Source: OCS116 sp051531935 (lineage in GTDB: Bacteria > Pseudomonadota > Alphaproteobacteria > Rhizobiales > OSC116). From it: a DNA stretch of 64,000 bases. Shown piece after piece: positions 43,338 to 51,929 of this stretch. Under the pieces are notes generated by a model. The model saw only the letters and a list, made by a program, of their open reading frames with translations, did no database searches and was not told the origin of the DNA. The position numbers and the translations under genes were made by a program. The stretch lies in assembly GCA_051531935.1 (NCBI GenBank), contig JAOPTR010000012.1, positions 10,757 through 74,756 on the forward strand. The letters are read 5' to 3'. The number at the start of each line of letters is the position of its first letter. Within the stretch, counting starts at the first letter, position 1.

Positions 43338-43374
43338 ATTTTTCTCTTTCTTCAGAAATTAATTACAGTTCAAG

Positions 43375-43419
43375 TTAAAATAGCTCACTAAATTACTAAA
43401 CTTAGGAGAGCTATTTTAA
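43375..43419. repeat. 12-bp inverted repeat, possible terminator
   Basis: TTAAAATAGCTC (43375-43386) pairs perfectly with GAGCTATTTTAA (43408-43419) around a 21-nt loop. It may end the XylX-like operon on the - strand. On the + strand the loop contains AGGAG and the hairpin is followed by a 22-codon frame (43421-43489). The rest of 43338-43559 is AT-rich and shows no gene. Confidence 0.5.
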
Positions 43420-43559
43420 AATGAAATTAGATTGTAAAAATTTCCCCTCAAACATCTACAACAAGGTTAAATTAGAAAAATATAATTAAAAAATTATTAA
43501 TTCATGGTATATTTTGCACAATTTAAGTAAAGCACACAGTAAATACTGCAATTACTACA

Positions 43560-44768
43560 CTATAGCAATCCGCGTTTGGCTAAATTTCCCATCAATGCAC
43601 CCACACCAATTGTCCATTCAGGCACTTTAGTGGTCAAATTCACACGGTTAGTCAACGTACCTAATTTAGGTGATGATACCCGCACAACATCGCCAACTTT
43701 ATGAGTAAAGCCCGAACCTTTTTCGCCACGGTCATCCGTAGGTGCAAACATTGTGCCTGTATAAAGCACCAAACCATCTGGGTATTGATGATTGCGCGAT
43801 ATGGTCTGTCCTACCAAATCTTCAATGTCACGGCTGATAAACTTCATTGATGATCCATCACTCAAATGGTAACCATCCTCACCATCAACACTCATTGCCA
43901 AATCCATTTGGCGTATATCATCAAGCGCAAAACCGCCATCTATTAAACGTATAAATGGGCCAAGCGCAGCAGAGGCGTTATTGTCTTTTGCTTTGCCTAA
44001 TAATAAGGCAGAGCGCCCTTCAAAATCACGTAAATTCACGTCATTTCCTAAAGTCGCACCCACAATTTTACCGTCTTTATTCACCACTAAAACCACTTCA
44101 GGTTCAGGGTTATTCCATGTCGATTCAGGGTGAATCCCCACTTCAGAACCTGCCCCAACAGATGACATTGTTGGCGCTTTAGTAAACACTTCGGCATAAG
44201 GGCCAATGCCCACTTCTAAATATTGGCTCCACATGTCTTGCTCTATTAAAACTTGCTTCACCCGTTCAGCTTCGTCACTTCCAGGTGTAATCTCGGCAAG
44301 GTTAGCACCAACTTTTTGGTTAATCACATCGCGAATGCTATCAGCAACTTTAGGGTCACCACCAGCTTTTTCCTCAATCACGCGTTCTAACATAGAGGCC
44401 GCAAATGTCACGCCATTGGCTTTGATGGTTTGCAAATCAATTGGCGTTAATAACCAAGGTTTAGATGCATCACCAACACCTGTTGCCACATGGTCATTAT
44501 GTGGTACAGTATTGCTAAGTAGTTCAGTTAATGAGCAAATTCTCATACCCATATTACCAGCAACAATCACCGCGGGGTCAGCTTGATTCAACAGATCAGA
44601 CATCGTGGCTGCACATGTCGTAATATCAAAAACATCATCACCACGCACCGCCACAACAGCGGCACCATTTAGTTCTGGCAACCACGCACGGCCAACCAAT
44701 GTTGCGTTTGCACCGTCTGTTGGCATGGTGTTAGCAACCGTCAAAACCATAGATGTTAAATCAGCCAT
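43560..44768 (-). CDS. FAH-family 2-keto-3-deoxy-pentonate dehydratase (XylX-like)
   Basis: A 402-residue fumarylacetoacetate-hydrolase-family protein. It closely resembles my recollection of Caulobacter XylX: WSQYLEVGIGPYAEVFTK, the metal-binding NNPEPEVVLVV, GNDVNLRDFEGRSALLLGKAKDNNAS (key: E-x-E and D metal ligands), HQYPDGLVLYTGTMFAP and GFTHKVGDVVRV. XylX dehydrates 2-keto-3-deoxy-xylonate to alpha-ketoglutarate semialdehyde in non-phosphorylative pentose oxidation. A role in xylose use fits the GH43 beta-xylosidase in the same operon; other deoxy sugar acids are possible. It is the last gene of the operon. Confidence 0.82.
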   Translation of the reverse strand: MADLTSMVLTVANTMPTDGANATLVGRAWLPELNGAAVVAVRGDDVFDITTCAATMSDLLNQADPAVIVAGNMGMRICSLTELLSNTVPHNDHVATGVGDASKPWLLTPIDLQTIKANGVTFAASMLERVIEEKAGGDPKVADSIRDVINQKVGANLAEITPGSDEAERVKQVLIEQDMWSQYLEVGIGPYAEVFTKAPTMSSVGAGSEVGIHPESTWNNPEPEVVLVVNKDGKIVGATLGNDVNLRDFEGRSALLLGKAKDNNASAALGPFIRLIDGGFALDDIRQMDLAMSVDGEDGYHLSDGSSMKFISRDIEDLVGQTISRNHQYPDGLVLYTGTMFAPTDDRGEKGSGFTHKVGDVVRVSSPKLGTLTNRVNLTTKVPEWTIGVGALMGNLAKRGLL

Positions 44769-44793
44769 TATCTTACCTCAAATTTTATATTGT

Positions 44794-45945
44794 TTAACCT
44801 TGCTCAGCAAGTGTCACCCATTTTGCATTCTCAGCAGATGAATTAACCACCGCCAGAATGAACTTAACACCTTCAACGCCATCGTCAATAGTCGGCAGCA
44901 CTCCAGTATTTAAATCTCCGCTGCGCGCAGCTCGAATACATGTCGCAGCTTCATTATAAATGGTTGCAAAACCTTCCAAATACCCTTCGGGATGCCCACC
45001 AGGTGTACGTGTTGCAGCATTTGCTGCATCATTCGCACCAGCACCACCGCGGGTGATAATCTGTTTGGGTTTACCAAAGGGTGTATAATACATAATGTTT
45101 GGGTTTTCTTGTGCCCACTCAAGGCCGCCTTTTGTGCCATAAACGCGCAAAGTCAGCGCATTTTCATTACCGACAGCAATTTGGCTGGCCCACAACATAC
45201 CTTTTGCACCACCTTTAAAGCGCAACAATACATTAATATTGTCGTCAACAGGTCGTCCTTCAACAAAGGCGTCAATGTCAGCCGACAATGAATCTAGCTC
45301 AAGCCCTGTTACAAAACGCGTCAAATTGTATGCATGCGTGCCAATGTCGCCCACACAACCGCCAACACCAGAGCGTTTCGGGTCTGTACGCCATGCCGCT
45401 TGTTTATTGTCAGCATCTGTTGGTTCGGTTAGCCAGTCCTGCGCATATTCGGCTTGCACCATGCGTATATCACCCAATTCACCACTTACCACCATAGCTT
45501 TAGCTTGGCGTATCATCGGATAACCCGTGTAATTATGGGTCAAAACAAACAATTTACCAGAGCTTTTGGCTGCTGCTTCAAGCAACAAGGTGTCTTCCAA
45601 AGTCGCAGTTAATGGCTTGTCACATATCACATGAATGCCAGCTTTTAAAAATGCAATCGCAGGGCCTGCATGCATATGGTTGGGCGTTACAATTGCCACC
45701 GCTTCAATGCCATCTTCGCGTGCTGCTTCAGTTGTTGCCATGTCTTCATACGAGCCATAACTGCGTTCAGGTGCAATGTTAAGCTCAATGGCCGAGGCCA
45801 AAGCCCGCTCGGTGTTAGATGACAAAGCACCCGCCACCAAGTTAAATTGCCCATCAATGCGCGCTGCAATACGGTGAACCGCGCCAATAAAAGCACCTTG
45901 TCCACCACCAACCATACCTAAACGAATAGGAGCTGAATCATTCAT
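44794..45945 (-). CDS. Gfo/Idh/MocA-family oxidoreductase (first copy)
   Basis: A 383-residue NAD(P)-dependent sugar dehydrogenase-like protein. The Rossmann start is RLGMVGGGQGAFIG, the signature lysine is in CDKPLTATL (EKP-type motif) and the catalytic His is in GDIGTHAYNL. Members oxidise sugars or inositols or act in epimerisation with a partner isomerase. It lies directly after a sugar-phosphate-isomerase-like gene, the same order as in the other operon (49941/51094). The AAGGAT before the ATG is clear. Sugar-1-dehydrogenase activity leading to aldonate is a plausible role but is inference. Confidence 0.85.
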   Translation of the reverse strand: MNDSAPIRLGMVGGGQGAFIGAVHRIAARIDGQFNLVAGALSSNTERALASAIELNIAPERSYGSYEDMATTEAAREDGIEAVAIVTPNHMHAGPAIAFLKAGIHVICDKPLTATLEDTLLLEAAAKSSGKLFVLTHNYTGYPMIRQAKAMVVSGELGDIRMVQAEYAQDWLTEPTDADNKQAAWRTDPKRSGVGGCVGDIGTHAYNLTRFVTGLELDSLSADIDAFVEGRPVDDNINVLLRFKGGAKGMLWASQIAVGNENALTLRVYGTKGGLEWAQENPNIMYYTPFGKPKQIITRGGAGANDAANAATRTPGGHPEGYLEGFATIYNEAATCIRAARSGDLNTGVLPTIDDGVEGVKFILAVVNSSAENAKWVTLAEQG

Positions 45946-45955
45946 GTTTTTATCC

Positions 45956-47014
45956 TTATTTAATGCCCATCATGTCGCGTAACATTTGTTTGTCAGGCGC
46001 ACCGCCTGCAAAATCGTCAAACGCTTTATCAGTGGTTTCAATGATATGATCATTAATAAAACCAACACCTTCGGCAGCACCCTGTTCAGGGCTTTTAATG
46101 CAACATTCCCACTCAAGCACAGCCCATGATTCATAGTCATATTGTGAAAGTTTTGAGAAAATACCTTTAAAGTCAATCTGTCCATCACCTAAGGAACGGA
46201 AACGACCAGCTCTGTCAATCCAGCTAGAATATCCTGAATAAACACCCTGTTTACCTGTTGGGTTAAACTCAGCATCTTTCACATGAAACGCCTTAATGCG
46301 GTCGTGATAAATATCAATAAATGCCAGATAATCCAATTGCTGAAGCATAAAATGAGACGGATCATAAAGAATATTAGCCCGTTTATGGCCATCAACCGCA
46401 TCCAAAAACATTTCAAAAGTAGTGCCGTCAAATGTGTCTTCACCAGGGTGAATTTCATAAGCAAGGTCAACGCCTGCATCTTCGTAAGCGTTCAAAATCG
46501 GCTTCCAACGGCGGCCTAATTCTGTAAACGCTTCCTCAATCAAACCTTCTGGGCGCTGTGGCCATGGGTATAGATATGGAAACGCCAACGATCCAGTGAA
46601 CGAAACCGCTACATCCAAACCTAAATTACGGCTAGCTTTGGCAGCTTTAGTCACCTGATCCACTGCCCATTCTTGGCGGGCTTTGGGGTTACCATGTACA
46701 TGTTCTGGTGCAAAAGCATCAAATTGTGCGTCATAAGCTGGGTTTACCGCCACAAGTTGACCCTGTAAATGGGTCGAAAGTTCAGTAATTTCCAAACCAG
46801 CATCAGCACAAATGCCCTTCACTTCATCACAATAAGTTTGGCTTTCAGCAGCTTTGTCCAAATCAAACAAACGCGCATCAAATGTTGGTATTTGAACGCC
46901 TTTATAGCCGAGGCCACCAGCCCATTTTGTAATGTTTTCAAGCGTATTATAAGGTGCATCATCACCTGCAAATTGCGCCAAAAATAATGCGGGGCCTTTT
47001 ATTAATCCTGCCAT
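45956..47014 (-). CDS. Sugar phosphate isomerase/epimerase (AP-endonuclease-2 fold, 352 aa)
   Basis: A 352-residue TIM-barrel protein of the xylose-isomerase-like superfamily. Metal-binding candidates are Glu in LAYEIHPGE, Asp-His in LYDPSHFMLQ, His in AFHVKDAE and Glu in VLEWEC. It is longer than the usual 250-290 residues because of a C-terminal segment and an insert. AAGGGAGAG precedes the ATG. Genes of this type commonly pair with Gfo/Idh/MocA dehydrogenases, as here. The substrate is unknown; hydroxypyruvate-isomerase-like and inosose-type activities exist in the superfamily. Confidence 0.82.
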   Translation of the reverse strand: MAGLIKGPALFLAQFAGDDAPYNTLENITKWAGGLGYKGVQIPTFDARLFDLDKAAESQTYCDEVKGICADAGLEITELSTHLQGQLVAVNPAYDAQFDAFAPEHVHGNPKARQEWAVDQVTKAAKASRNLGLDVAVSFTGSLAFPYLYPWPQRPEGLIEEAFTELGRRWKPILNAYEDAGVDLAYEIHPGEDTFDGTTFEMFLDAVDGHKRANILYDPSHFMLQQLDYLAFIDIYHDRIKAFHVKDAEFNPTGKQGVYSGYSSWIDRAGRFRSLGDGQIDFKGIFSKLSQYDYESWAVLEWECCIKSPEQGAAEGVGFINDHIIETTDKAFDDFAGGAPDKQMLRDMMGIK

Positions 47015-47040
47015 GTCGTCTCTCCCTTTATAAGTGCCGT

Positions 47041-48663
47041 TTAACGCGGCGTATAATTAAAATATTCATAATCGGCGGTATTGCCACGGCCAGATGTATC
47101 AAATGCCATCATGCCAATAAATGCACCCGTAAATGAGCCATGCTCACCACGTCCACCTTCGTCCGAAATCACACTCGCATCAAGCACAGGACCAATTTTA
47201 GCCCAATCACTCATGCCTTGCATTTTATAGTAAAATTGCAAATCACAATTATCTACATCAGCACGCAATTCTACACTTTTGCCTTTTAGCGGAATAATTT
47301 CTTCTAGCGGAAATTGCAATTGTGCTTCAGGATAATCTCCAGGACAAGTCATTACAGTTAAAATCGCACCATGATTAGGATCATGCGTCACACCTACAAA
47401 ATGTAATTTATGGCGGTTGTAATAATGCGTCAAACCAGCCGTTTGTTGGTAGCTATCCGTCTCAAATGTTAACTTAGTTTCAGCCGTAAATTTAAAATGC
47501 TGTTGGCGTCTTGCCACTAAAGCTTGCTCAAACCATGAGCCGATGGACTCACGTCCAATCAACCGCAAACAATCACCCGTCAGCTCAAAAATTCGCTCTG
47601 GCTTCGGTGTGCGCAACCATTGAAAATCAATCGGCAAGGTTTTGCTATCAAATTTACAATGCACAGCTTTTGGTGCATCTGGCATAATGCTGTTATCAGG
47701 CGATGGCACTTCAATATCAGGCACCATTGTGCCGTTTTCTAGATACAACCAGTCGTCGTCTTTCCAAACGCACTTCTGAATACCAGTTTCACGGCCTAAT
47801 GGGCTGCGACGATAACCAGCTTCACCTTCAACCAAGGATAACGGACGGCTCATCAAATGGCTATGATAAGGTGTGCCATCTGGCGTTTCAACATATTGCC
47901 CATGGCCAGAACGCTGAACAGGGTTTAACGGTGCATCTTTTGCGGTCATTAAATGTTTAGTCGGGTGCAATTCATAAGGGCCATCAATGTTACGGCTACG
48001 CGCCATCGTCACCACATGGCTATAACCTGTGCCGCCTTCGGCCGTAGTCATATAATAATAACCATTTTTCTTAAATACATGCGGGCCTTCAACCAGTTTA
48101 TGGTCGCTGCCTTCAAATACATTTTTAATTTCGCCAACCAATTTGCCTTGTTCAGCGTCAAATTCTTGTAGCAGAATACCGTCAAATGCTGTGCCAGTGG
48201 GCGATCCACCAATCGAGTCGGTGTTAAATCGCCATTGCATATTCATGAACCACTTTTTACCATCATCATCATGGAAAAGTGACGGGTCAAAACCCGATGA
48301 ATTGGCATAAACAGGGTCAGACCATTCGCCATCAATTGTATCGCAAGTCACAATATAATTATGCGCATCTTTAAAGTTGCCGTCATAACGTTTTACATCG
48401 GTATAAACCAACCAAAACTTGCCGTCAGCATAAGATAAACATGGCGCCCAAATACCGCAGCTATCAGGGTCTCCGCGCATATCCAACTGGGTTTCGCGGC
48501 GCAAAGGTCTTGTGATCAAAGTCCAATTGACCATGTCTTTCGAATGGTGAATTTGAACACCAGGATACCATTCAAACGTTGATACCGCGATATAATAATC
48601 ATCACCGACACGTATCATCGATGGGTCGGCATTAAAGCCTGGTAATACTGGATTTACAATCAT
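47041..48663 (-). CDS. xynB: Glycoside hydrolase family 43, xylan beta-xylosidase type
   Basis: A 540-residue enzyme with an N-terminal five-bladed beta-propeller and a C-terminal beta-sandwich, the GH43 beta-xylosidase layout. The three catalytic carboxylates are visible: Asp in PGFNADPSMI (base), Asp in GFDPSLFHDDDG and Glu in LVEGPHVFKK (acid). The stretches FEWYPGVQIHHSKDM and IWAPCLSY are characteristic. There is no signal peptide, so it acts in the cytoplasm on imported xylo-oligosaccharides; alpha-arabinofuranosidase activity is also known in GH43. AAGGGA precedes the ATG. It is the second gene of an operon headed by the aldo-keto reductase. Confidence 0.93.
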   Translation of the reverse strand: MIVNPVLPGFNADPSMIRVGDDYYIAVSTFEWYPGVQIHHSKDMVNWTLITRPLRRETQLDMRGDPDSCGIWAPCLSYADGKFWLVYTDVKRYDGNFKDAHNYIVTCDTIDGEWSDPVYANSSGFDPSLFHDDDGKKWFMNMQWRFNTDSIGGSPTGTAFDGILLQEFDAEQGKLVGEIKNVFEGSDHKLVEGPHVFKKNGYYYMTTAEGGTGYSHVVTMARSRNIDGPYELHPTKHLMTAKDAPLNPVQRSGHGQYVETPDGTPYHSHLMSRPLSLVEGEAGYRRSPLGRETGIQKCVWKDDDWLYLENGTMVPDIEVPSPDNSIMPDAPKAVHCKFDSKTLPIDFQWLRTPKPERIFELTGDCLRLIGRESIGSWFEQALVARRQQHFKFTAETKLTFETDSYQQTAGLTHYYNRHKLHFVGVTHDPNHGAILTVMTCPGDYPEAQLQFPLEEIIPLKGKSVELRADVDNCDLQFYYKMQGMSDWAKIGPVLDASVISDEGGRGEHGSFTGAFIGMMAFDTSGRGNTADYEYFNYTPR

Positions 48664-48689
48664 TTATTGTCCCTTAATTCCACAAGTTT

Positions 48690-48715
48690 TCACACCAATT
48701 CTTCAATTGGTGTGA
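48690..48715 (-). repeat. Strong intercistronic hairpin upstream of the GH43 gene
   Basis: TCACACCAATT (48690-48700) and AATTGGTGTGA (48705-48715) form a perfect 11-bp stem with a 4-nt loop. On the - strand it lies between the aldo-keto reductase and xynB and is not followed by a T-run, so it more likely tunes mRNA stability or translation than ends transcription; partial termination is possible. Confidence 0.65.
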
Positions 48716-48783
48716 TTCTTTCGTCGAGTATAGCAGTCATCAAAATGCCTGCACTTTTTATTTCGGTTTAAATGCCAAAATCA

Positions 48784-49812
48784 TTAGGTATTTGAAGATT
48801 TAGCCCAAAGGTTAATGTCTTCTTCATTGGCATAAATATCAATTTGAGCTAGCTCATCTGTTGAGAATTCAAGATTATCAATCGCACCCACACAATCGGT
48901 AATTTGCTTCACTTTCGAAGCACCGATCAATGCAGTTGTAATGCCGCCATCACGTAATACCCAAGCCAAAGCCATTTGTGCCAATGTTTGGCCACGTGCA
49001 CCCGCAATGTCATTAAGCTTATTAATGTTTGCAATGGCCTTATCACTCAACATATTTGGGTTTAGTGATTTGCCCTGTGAGGCACGGCTGTCAGTTGGTG
49101 TGCCGTTCAAATATTTATTCGTCAACATGCCTTGCGCCAATGGCGTAAAGGCAATAGAGCCAATGCCCTCTTCTTTCAATGTTTCTTTAAGGCCATCACG
49201 TTCAACCCAACGGTTAATCATGTTGTAGCTCGGCTGATGGATAACGCAAGGCGTTCCCAATTCGCGCAAAATAGCCGCTGCACGTTTTGTATCAGCACTA
49301 TTATATGATGAAATACCAACATATAATGCCTTACCGGCACGCACGATGCTGTCCAATGCGCCCATGGTTTCTTCTAATGGCGTGTTCGGGTCGAATCTGT
49401 GAGAATAAAAAATATCGACATAATCCAAACCCATGCGTTGTAGTGATTGATCACATGATGAAATAAGGTATTTGCGGCTGCCCCACTCACCATATGGGCC
49501 ATCCCACATGTGATAGCCAGCTTTAGAGCTAATCACCAACTCATCGCGATAGACTGCAAAATCAGTTTTTAAAATTTCACCAAAAGCAGTTTCAGCACTG
49601 CCAGCAGGTGGGCCATAATTATTCGCAAGGTCAAAATGGGTAATGCCTGCATCAAATGCAGCGCGGCAAAGCTCACGTTTTAATTCGTGTGGTGTGTCAC
49701 CACCAAAATTATGCCAAAGGCCAAGTGAAATAAGCGGTAATTTCAAACCAGAATTGCCACAATAAGCATATTTCATTTTGCTATAGCGGTCTTCTGCGGG
49801 TGTATAAGTCAT
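48784..49812 (-). CDS. Aldo-keto reductase, YghZ/Gpr type
   Basis: A 342-residue NADPH-dependent reductase. The AKR tetrad is visible: Asp and Tyr in THFDLANNYGPP, Lys in ISSKAGY and His in YSHRFDPNTPLEET. The N-terminal YCGNSGLKLPLISLGLWHNFG matches E. coli YghZ, an L-glyceraldehyde 3-phosphate reductase (matched segments given by key residues). ATG 49812 follows GGGAAAAG; the longer frame to 49854 is unsupported. It heads the second glycoside operon. Its role there may be reducing a sugar aldehyde, which is inference. Confidence 0.88.
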   Translation of the reverse strand: MTYTPAEDRYSKMKYAYCGNSGLKLPLISLGLWHNFGGDTPHELKRELCRAAFDAGITHFDLANNYGPPAGSAETAFGEILKTDFAVYRDELVISSKAGYHMWDGPYGEWGSRKYLISSCDQSLQRMGLDYVDIFYSHRFDPNTPLEETMGALDSIVRAGKALYVGISSYNSADTKRAAAILRELGTPCVIHQPSYNMINRWVERDGLKETLKEEGIGSIAFTPLAQGMLTNKYLNGTPTDSRASQGKSLNPNMLSDKAIANINKLNDIAGARGQTLAQMALAWVLRDGGITTALIGASKVKQITDCVGAIDNLEFSTDELAQIDIYANEEDINLWAKSSNT

Positions 49813-49901
49813 TGTCTTTTCCCTATTTAAAGTTATGTGCCTGTGTCCAAGCATTGCGTCTTTTGTCGAGTATTAACGTTAGTATAAACCCGAAAATAAA
49901 A

Positions 49902-49931
49902 AGCCTTCAAGTGATAATTCACTCAAAGGCT
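49902..49931 (-). terminator. Intrinsic terminator of the mannoside operon
   Basis: Nested stem: AGCCTT (49902-49907) / AAGGCT (49926-49931) outside, AGTGA / TCACT inside, loop TAAT. On the - strand it is followed by TTTTTATTTTC. It lies 10 bases after the last gene of the operon and isolates the aldo-keto reductase operon, whose promoter should lie in 49813-49900. Confidence 0.88.
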
Positions 49932-49940
49932 CTTATATAT

Positions 49941-51071
49941 TTATTTCAGTAGAGCTTGAGCTTCTTCAATACCCAATGGCGCAGGCTGTGTACATGTGGT
50001 TTTCACATCTACAAATTGCCCTGTTTCACCAGATATTAAAATTGATGTCATCACATCAACAGCATGCACAGCGCGATCAAGCGAACATCTATGATCGCGT
50101 TTTTCAATAATCGCAGCCGCCATATCAGCCAAACCAGCAGTTCTATAATTAGCCATCATGCCAGATTTATGCTCTTGGTTCGGCACACCTAATGGGTGTT
50201 CCCAATTCTCAAGTGTTTTAATCTCGCCATCAGCCAACGCATATTCCACGTCACCACCAAAGAAGTTAGGATCAGGCACATAAATCGTACCTTCTGTGCC
50301 GTAAAGCTCCATATTTGCATGACGATGCGATTTAATATCCCAACTTGCAGACATTGTAATCGTCGCGCCGTTTTCAAATTCAAGCAAAGCATGAATGTTC
50401 GTCGGCGTTTTCACAGGTACAGTTTCGCCTTCGCGATCACCAGAACCAATTGTACGTGTTGCCGAAGCCGATGTTGCCAAAGCACCAACGCGCTTAACAG
50501 GGCCAATAAGGTTAATCAGGTTAGCCACATAATAAGGGCCAACATCAAGCACAGGGCCTGCACCAGGTAAAAAGAAGAAATCTGGGTTTGGATGCCAGCT
50601 TTCCATACCTTGGCTCATCACATGGCAAGAGCCAGCAATAATTTTACCCACTAAACCATCGTTAATATTCTTACGTGCAAGCTGATGCGAACCACCTAAT
50701 ATAGTATCAGGAGCCGATCCAACACGTAAGTTTTTAGCCGTAGCAAGTGCGCGCAAATCTTCGCCTTGCTCAAGTGTCAGTACCAATGGTTTTTCAGAAA
50801 AAGCATGCTTGCCAGCTTCTAAAATACGCTTGGTCACAGGGTAATGTGCGTCAGGGATTGTTAAGTTAACAATCATGTCAATGTCGTCTGAAGCTAATAA
50901 TTCTTCAACTGAACGCGCATCAACACCAAACTCTTCGGCACGGGCTTTTGCAGCGTCTAAGTTTAAATCAGCAACAGCACGAATTTCCAAGTTTTTAAAC
51001 ATAGGGGCTAAGCGCAAATATGCTGCGCTAATGTTACCACACCCAATAATTCCTACACCAATATCAGTCAT
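49941..51071 (-). CDS. Gfo/Idh/MocA-family oxidoreductase (second copy)
   Basis: A 376-residue NAD(P)-dependent dehydrogenase-like protein with Rossmann start GVGIIGCGNISAAY, signature lysine in FSEKPLVLTL and a GPVLDVGPYYVANL stretch, in which Tyr replaces the usual catalytic His of the GTHxxD-type motif. It belongs to a different subgroup from the copy at 44794. ATG 51071 has AAGG nine bases upstream; the frame runs on to 51158 into the preceding gene. It is the last gene before the operon terminator and is paired with the isomerase-like gene 22 bases upstream. Confidence 0.87.
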   Translation of the reverse strand: MTDIGVGIIGCGNISAAYLRLAPMFKNLEIRAVADLNLDAAKARAEEFGVDARSVEELLASDDIDMIVNLTIPDAHYPVTKRILEAGKHAFSEKPLVLTLEQGEDLRALATAKNLRVGSAPDTILGGSHQLARKNINDGLVGKIIAGSCHVMSQGMESWHPNPDFFFLPGAGPVLDVGPYYVANLINLIGPVKRVGALATSASATRTIGSGDREGETVPVKTPTNIHALLEFENGATITMSASWDIKSHRHANMELYGTEGTIYVPDPNFFGGDVEYALADGEIKTLENWEHPLGVPNQEHKSGMMANYRTAGLADMAAAIIEKRDHRCSLDRAVHAVDVMTSILISGETGQFVDVKTTCTQPAPLGIEEAQALLK

Positions 51072-51093
51072 AATATTCATCCTTGAATTTGGG

Positions 51094-51849
51094 TTAAAGT
51101 GCTTTTGCAGCCGCAATAGAACGCTTTGCAAAACGCGCAGCATCATTTGGGTTGTCATGTTCCATTACAAAAATAGTTGCGCGGGTTTTGCGTAGAGCAA
51201 CCATAATGCCGTTCCAGTCCATTGTGCCTTCGCCAACGTCTGCCCAACCATCTTCATCAACACAATCGCCTTCTGGCGCAATGTCTTTTACATGTGCAGC
51301 AACAATGCGGTCAGCATATTTTTCAATCCATGCAATTGGGTCTTGCTCACCCTTAACACCCCATGCCACGTCAAATTCAAGCGCTAAACGTTCATCTGCT
51401 TCTAAAATTAGGTCTAATGGCATTTCGCCTGTTTCTGTAACAGCAAATTCAAACGCATGGTTATGCCAGCCAAATGTAAGGCCAGCCGCCCAATATGGCG
51501 CACCTGCAGCGGCAAGTTCTTTGCCAAATGCACGCCAACCAGCAGCATCTTTAACACGATCTTCTGGGCCAACAGCAGGCACAAAAATACATTTCATGTC
51601 TAATTCTTTGGCAATTTCCAAAACGCGTTCGCTTTCATCGCGCACCATTTCAAATCCAAAATGGCCAGATGCCATGTGCAAGCCATTAGCTTTCAAATCA
51701 GCTTTAAGCTCTTGCAAGGCTTCAAGGTTAGCGTATAGGCCGCCATAACCTTCAACTTGGGCATAGCCAAGTTCGCCAAGCATTTTCAATGTATCACTCA
51801 ACGGTGGAAAGTTACGTGAGCTATATAATTGGTAAGAAAAGTCAGTCAT
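51094..51849 (-). CDS. Sugar phosphate isomerase/epimerase (AP-endonuclease-2 fold, 251 aa)
   Basis: A 251-residue TIM-barrel protein. Metal-ligand candidates are His in MASGHFGFE, Glu/Asp in LALEFDVAWG, His in IVAAHVKDIAPEG and Glu in VMEHDNP. It resembles the IolE/IolH-like proteins that often partner Gfo/Idh/MocA enzymes in sugar or inositol catabolism. GGGAAA precedes the ATG. The 80-bp gap to the upstream gene (51850-51929) is the longest inside this operon; I found no terminator in it. The substrate is unknown. Confidence 0.84.
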   Translation of the reverse strand: MTDFSYQLYSSRNFPPLSDTLKMLGELGYAQVEGYGGLYANLEALQELKADLKANGLHMASGHFGFEMVRDESERVLEIAKELDMKCIFVPAVGPEDRVKDAAGWRAFGKELAAAGAPYWAAGLTFGWHNHAFEFAVTETGEMPLDLILEADERLALEFDVAWGVKGEQDPIAWIEKYADRIVAAHVKDIAPEGDCVDEDGWADVGEGTMDWNGIMVALRKTRATIFVMEHDNPNDAARFAKRSIAAAKAL

Positions 51850-51929
51850 TTTATTTCCCTTTTTTAAGTTTGTGGCAAGCCGCCAATTCCTTCGAGCTAT
51901 CTAAGCCCCGCGTGGGTAGTCCCCAAATT

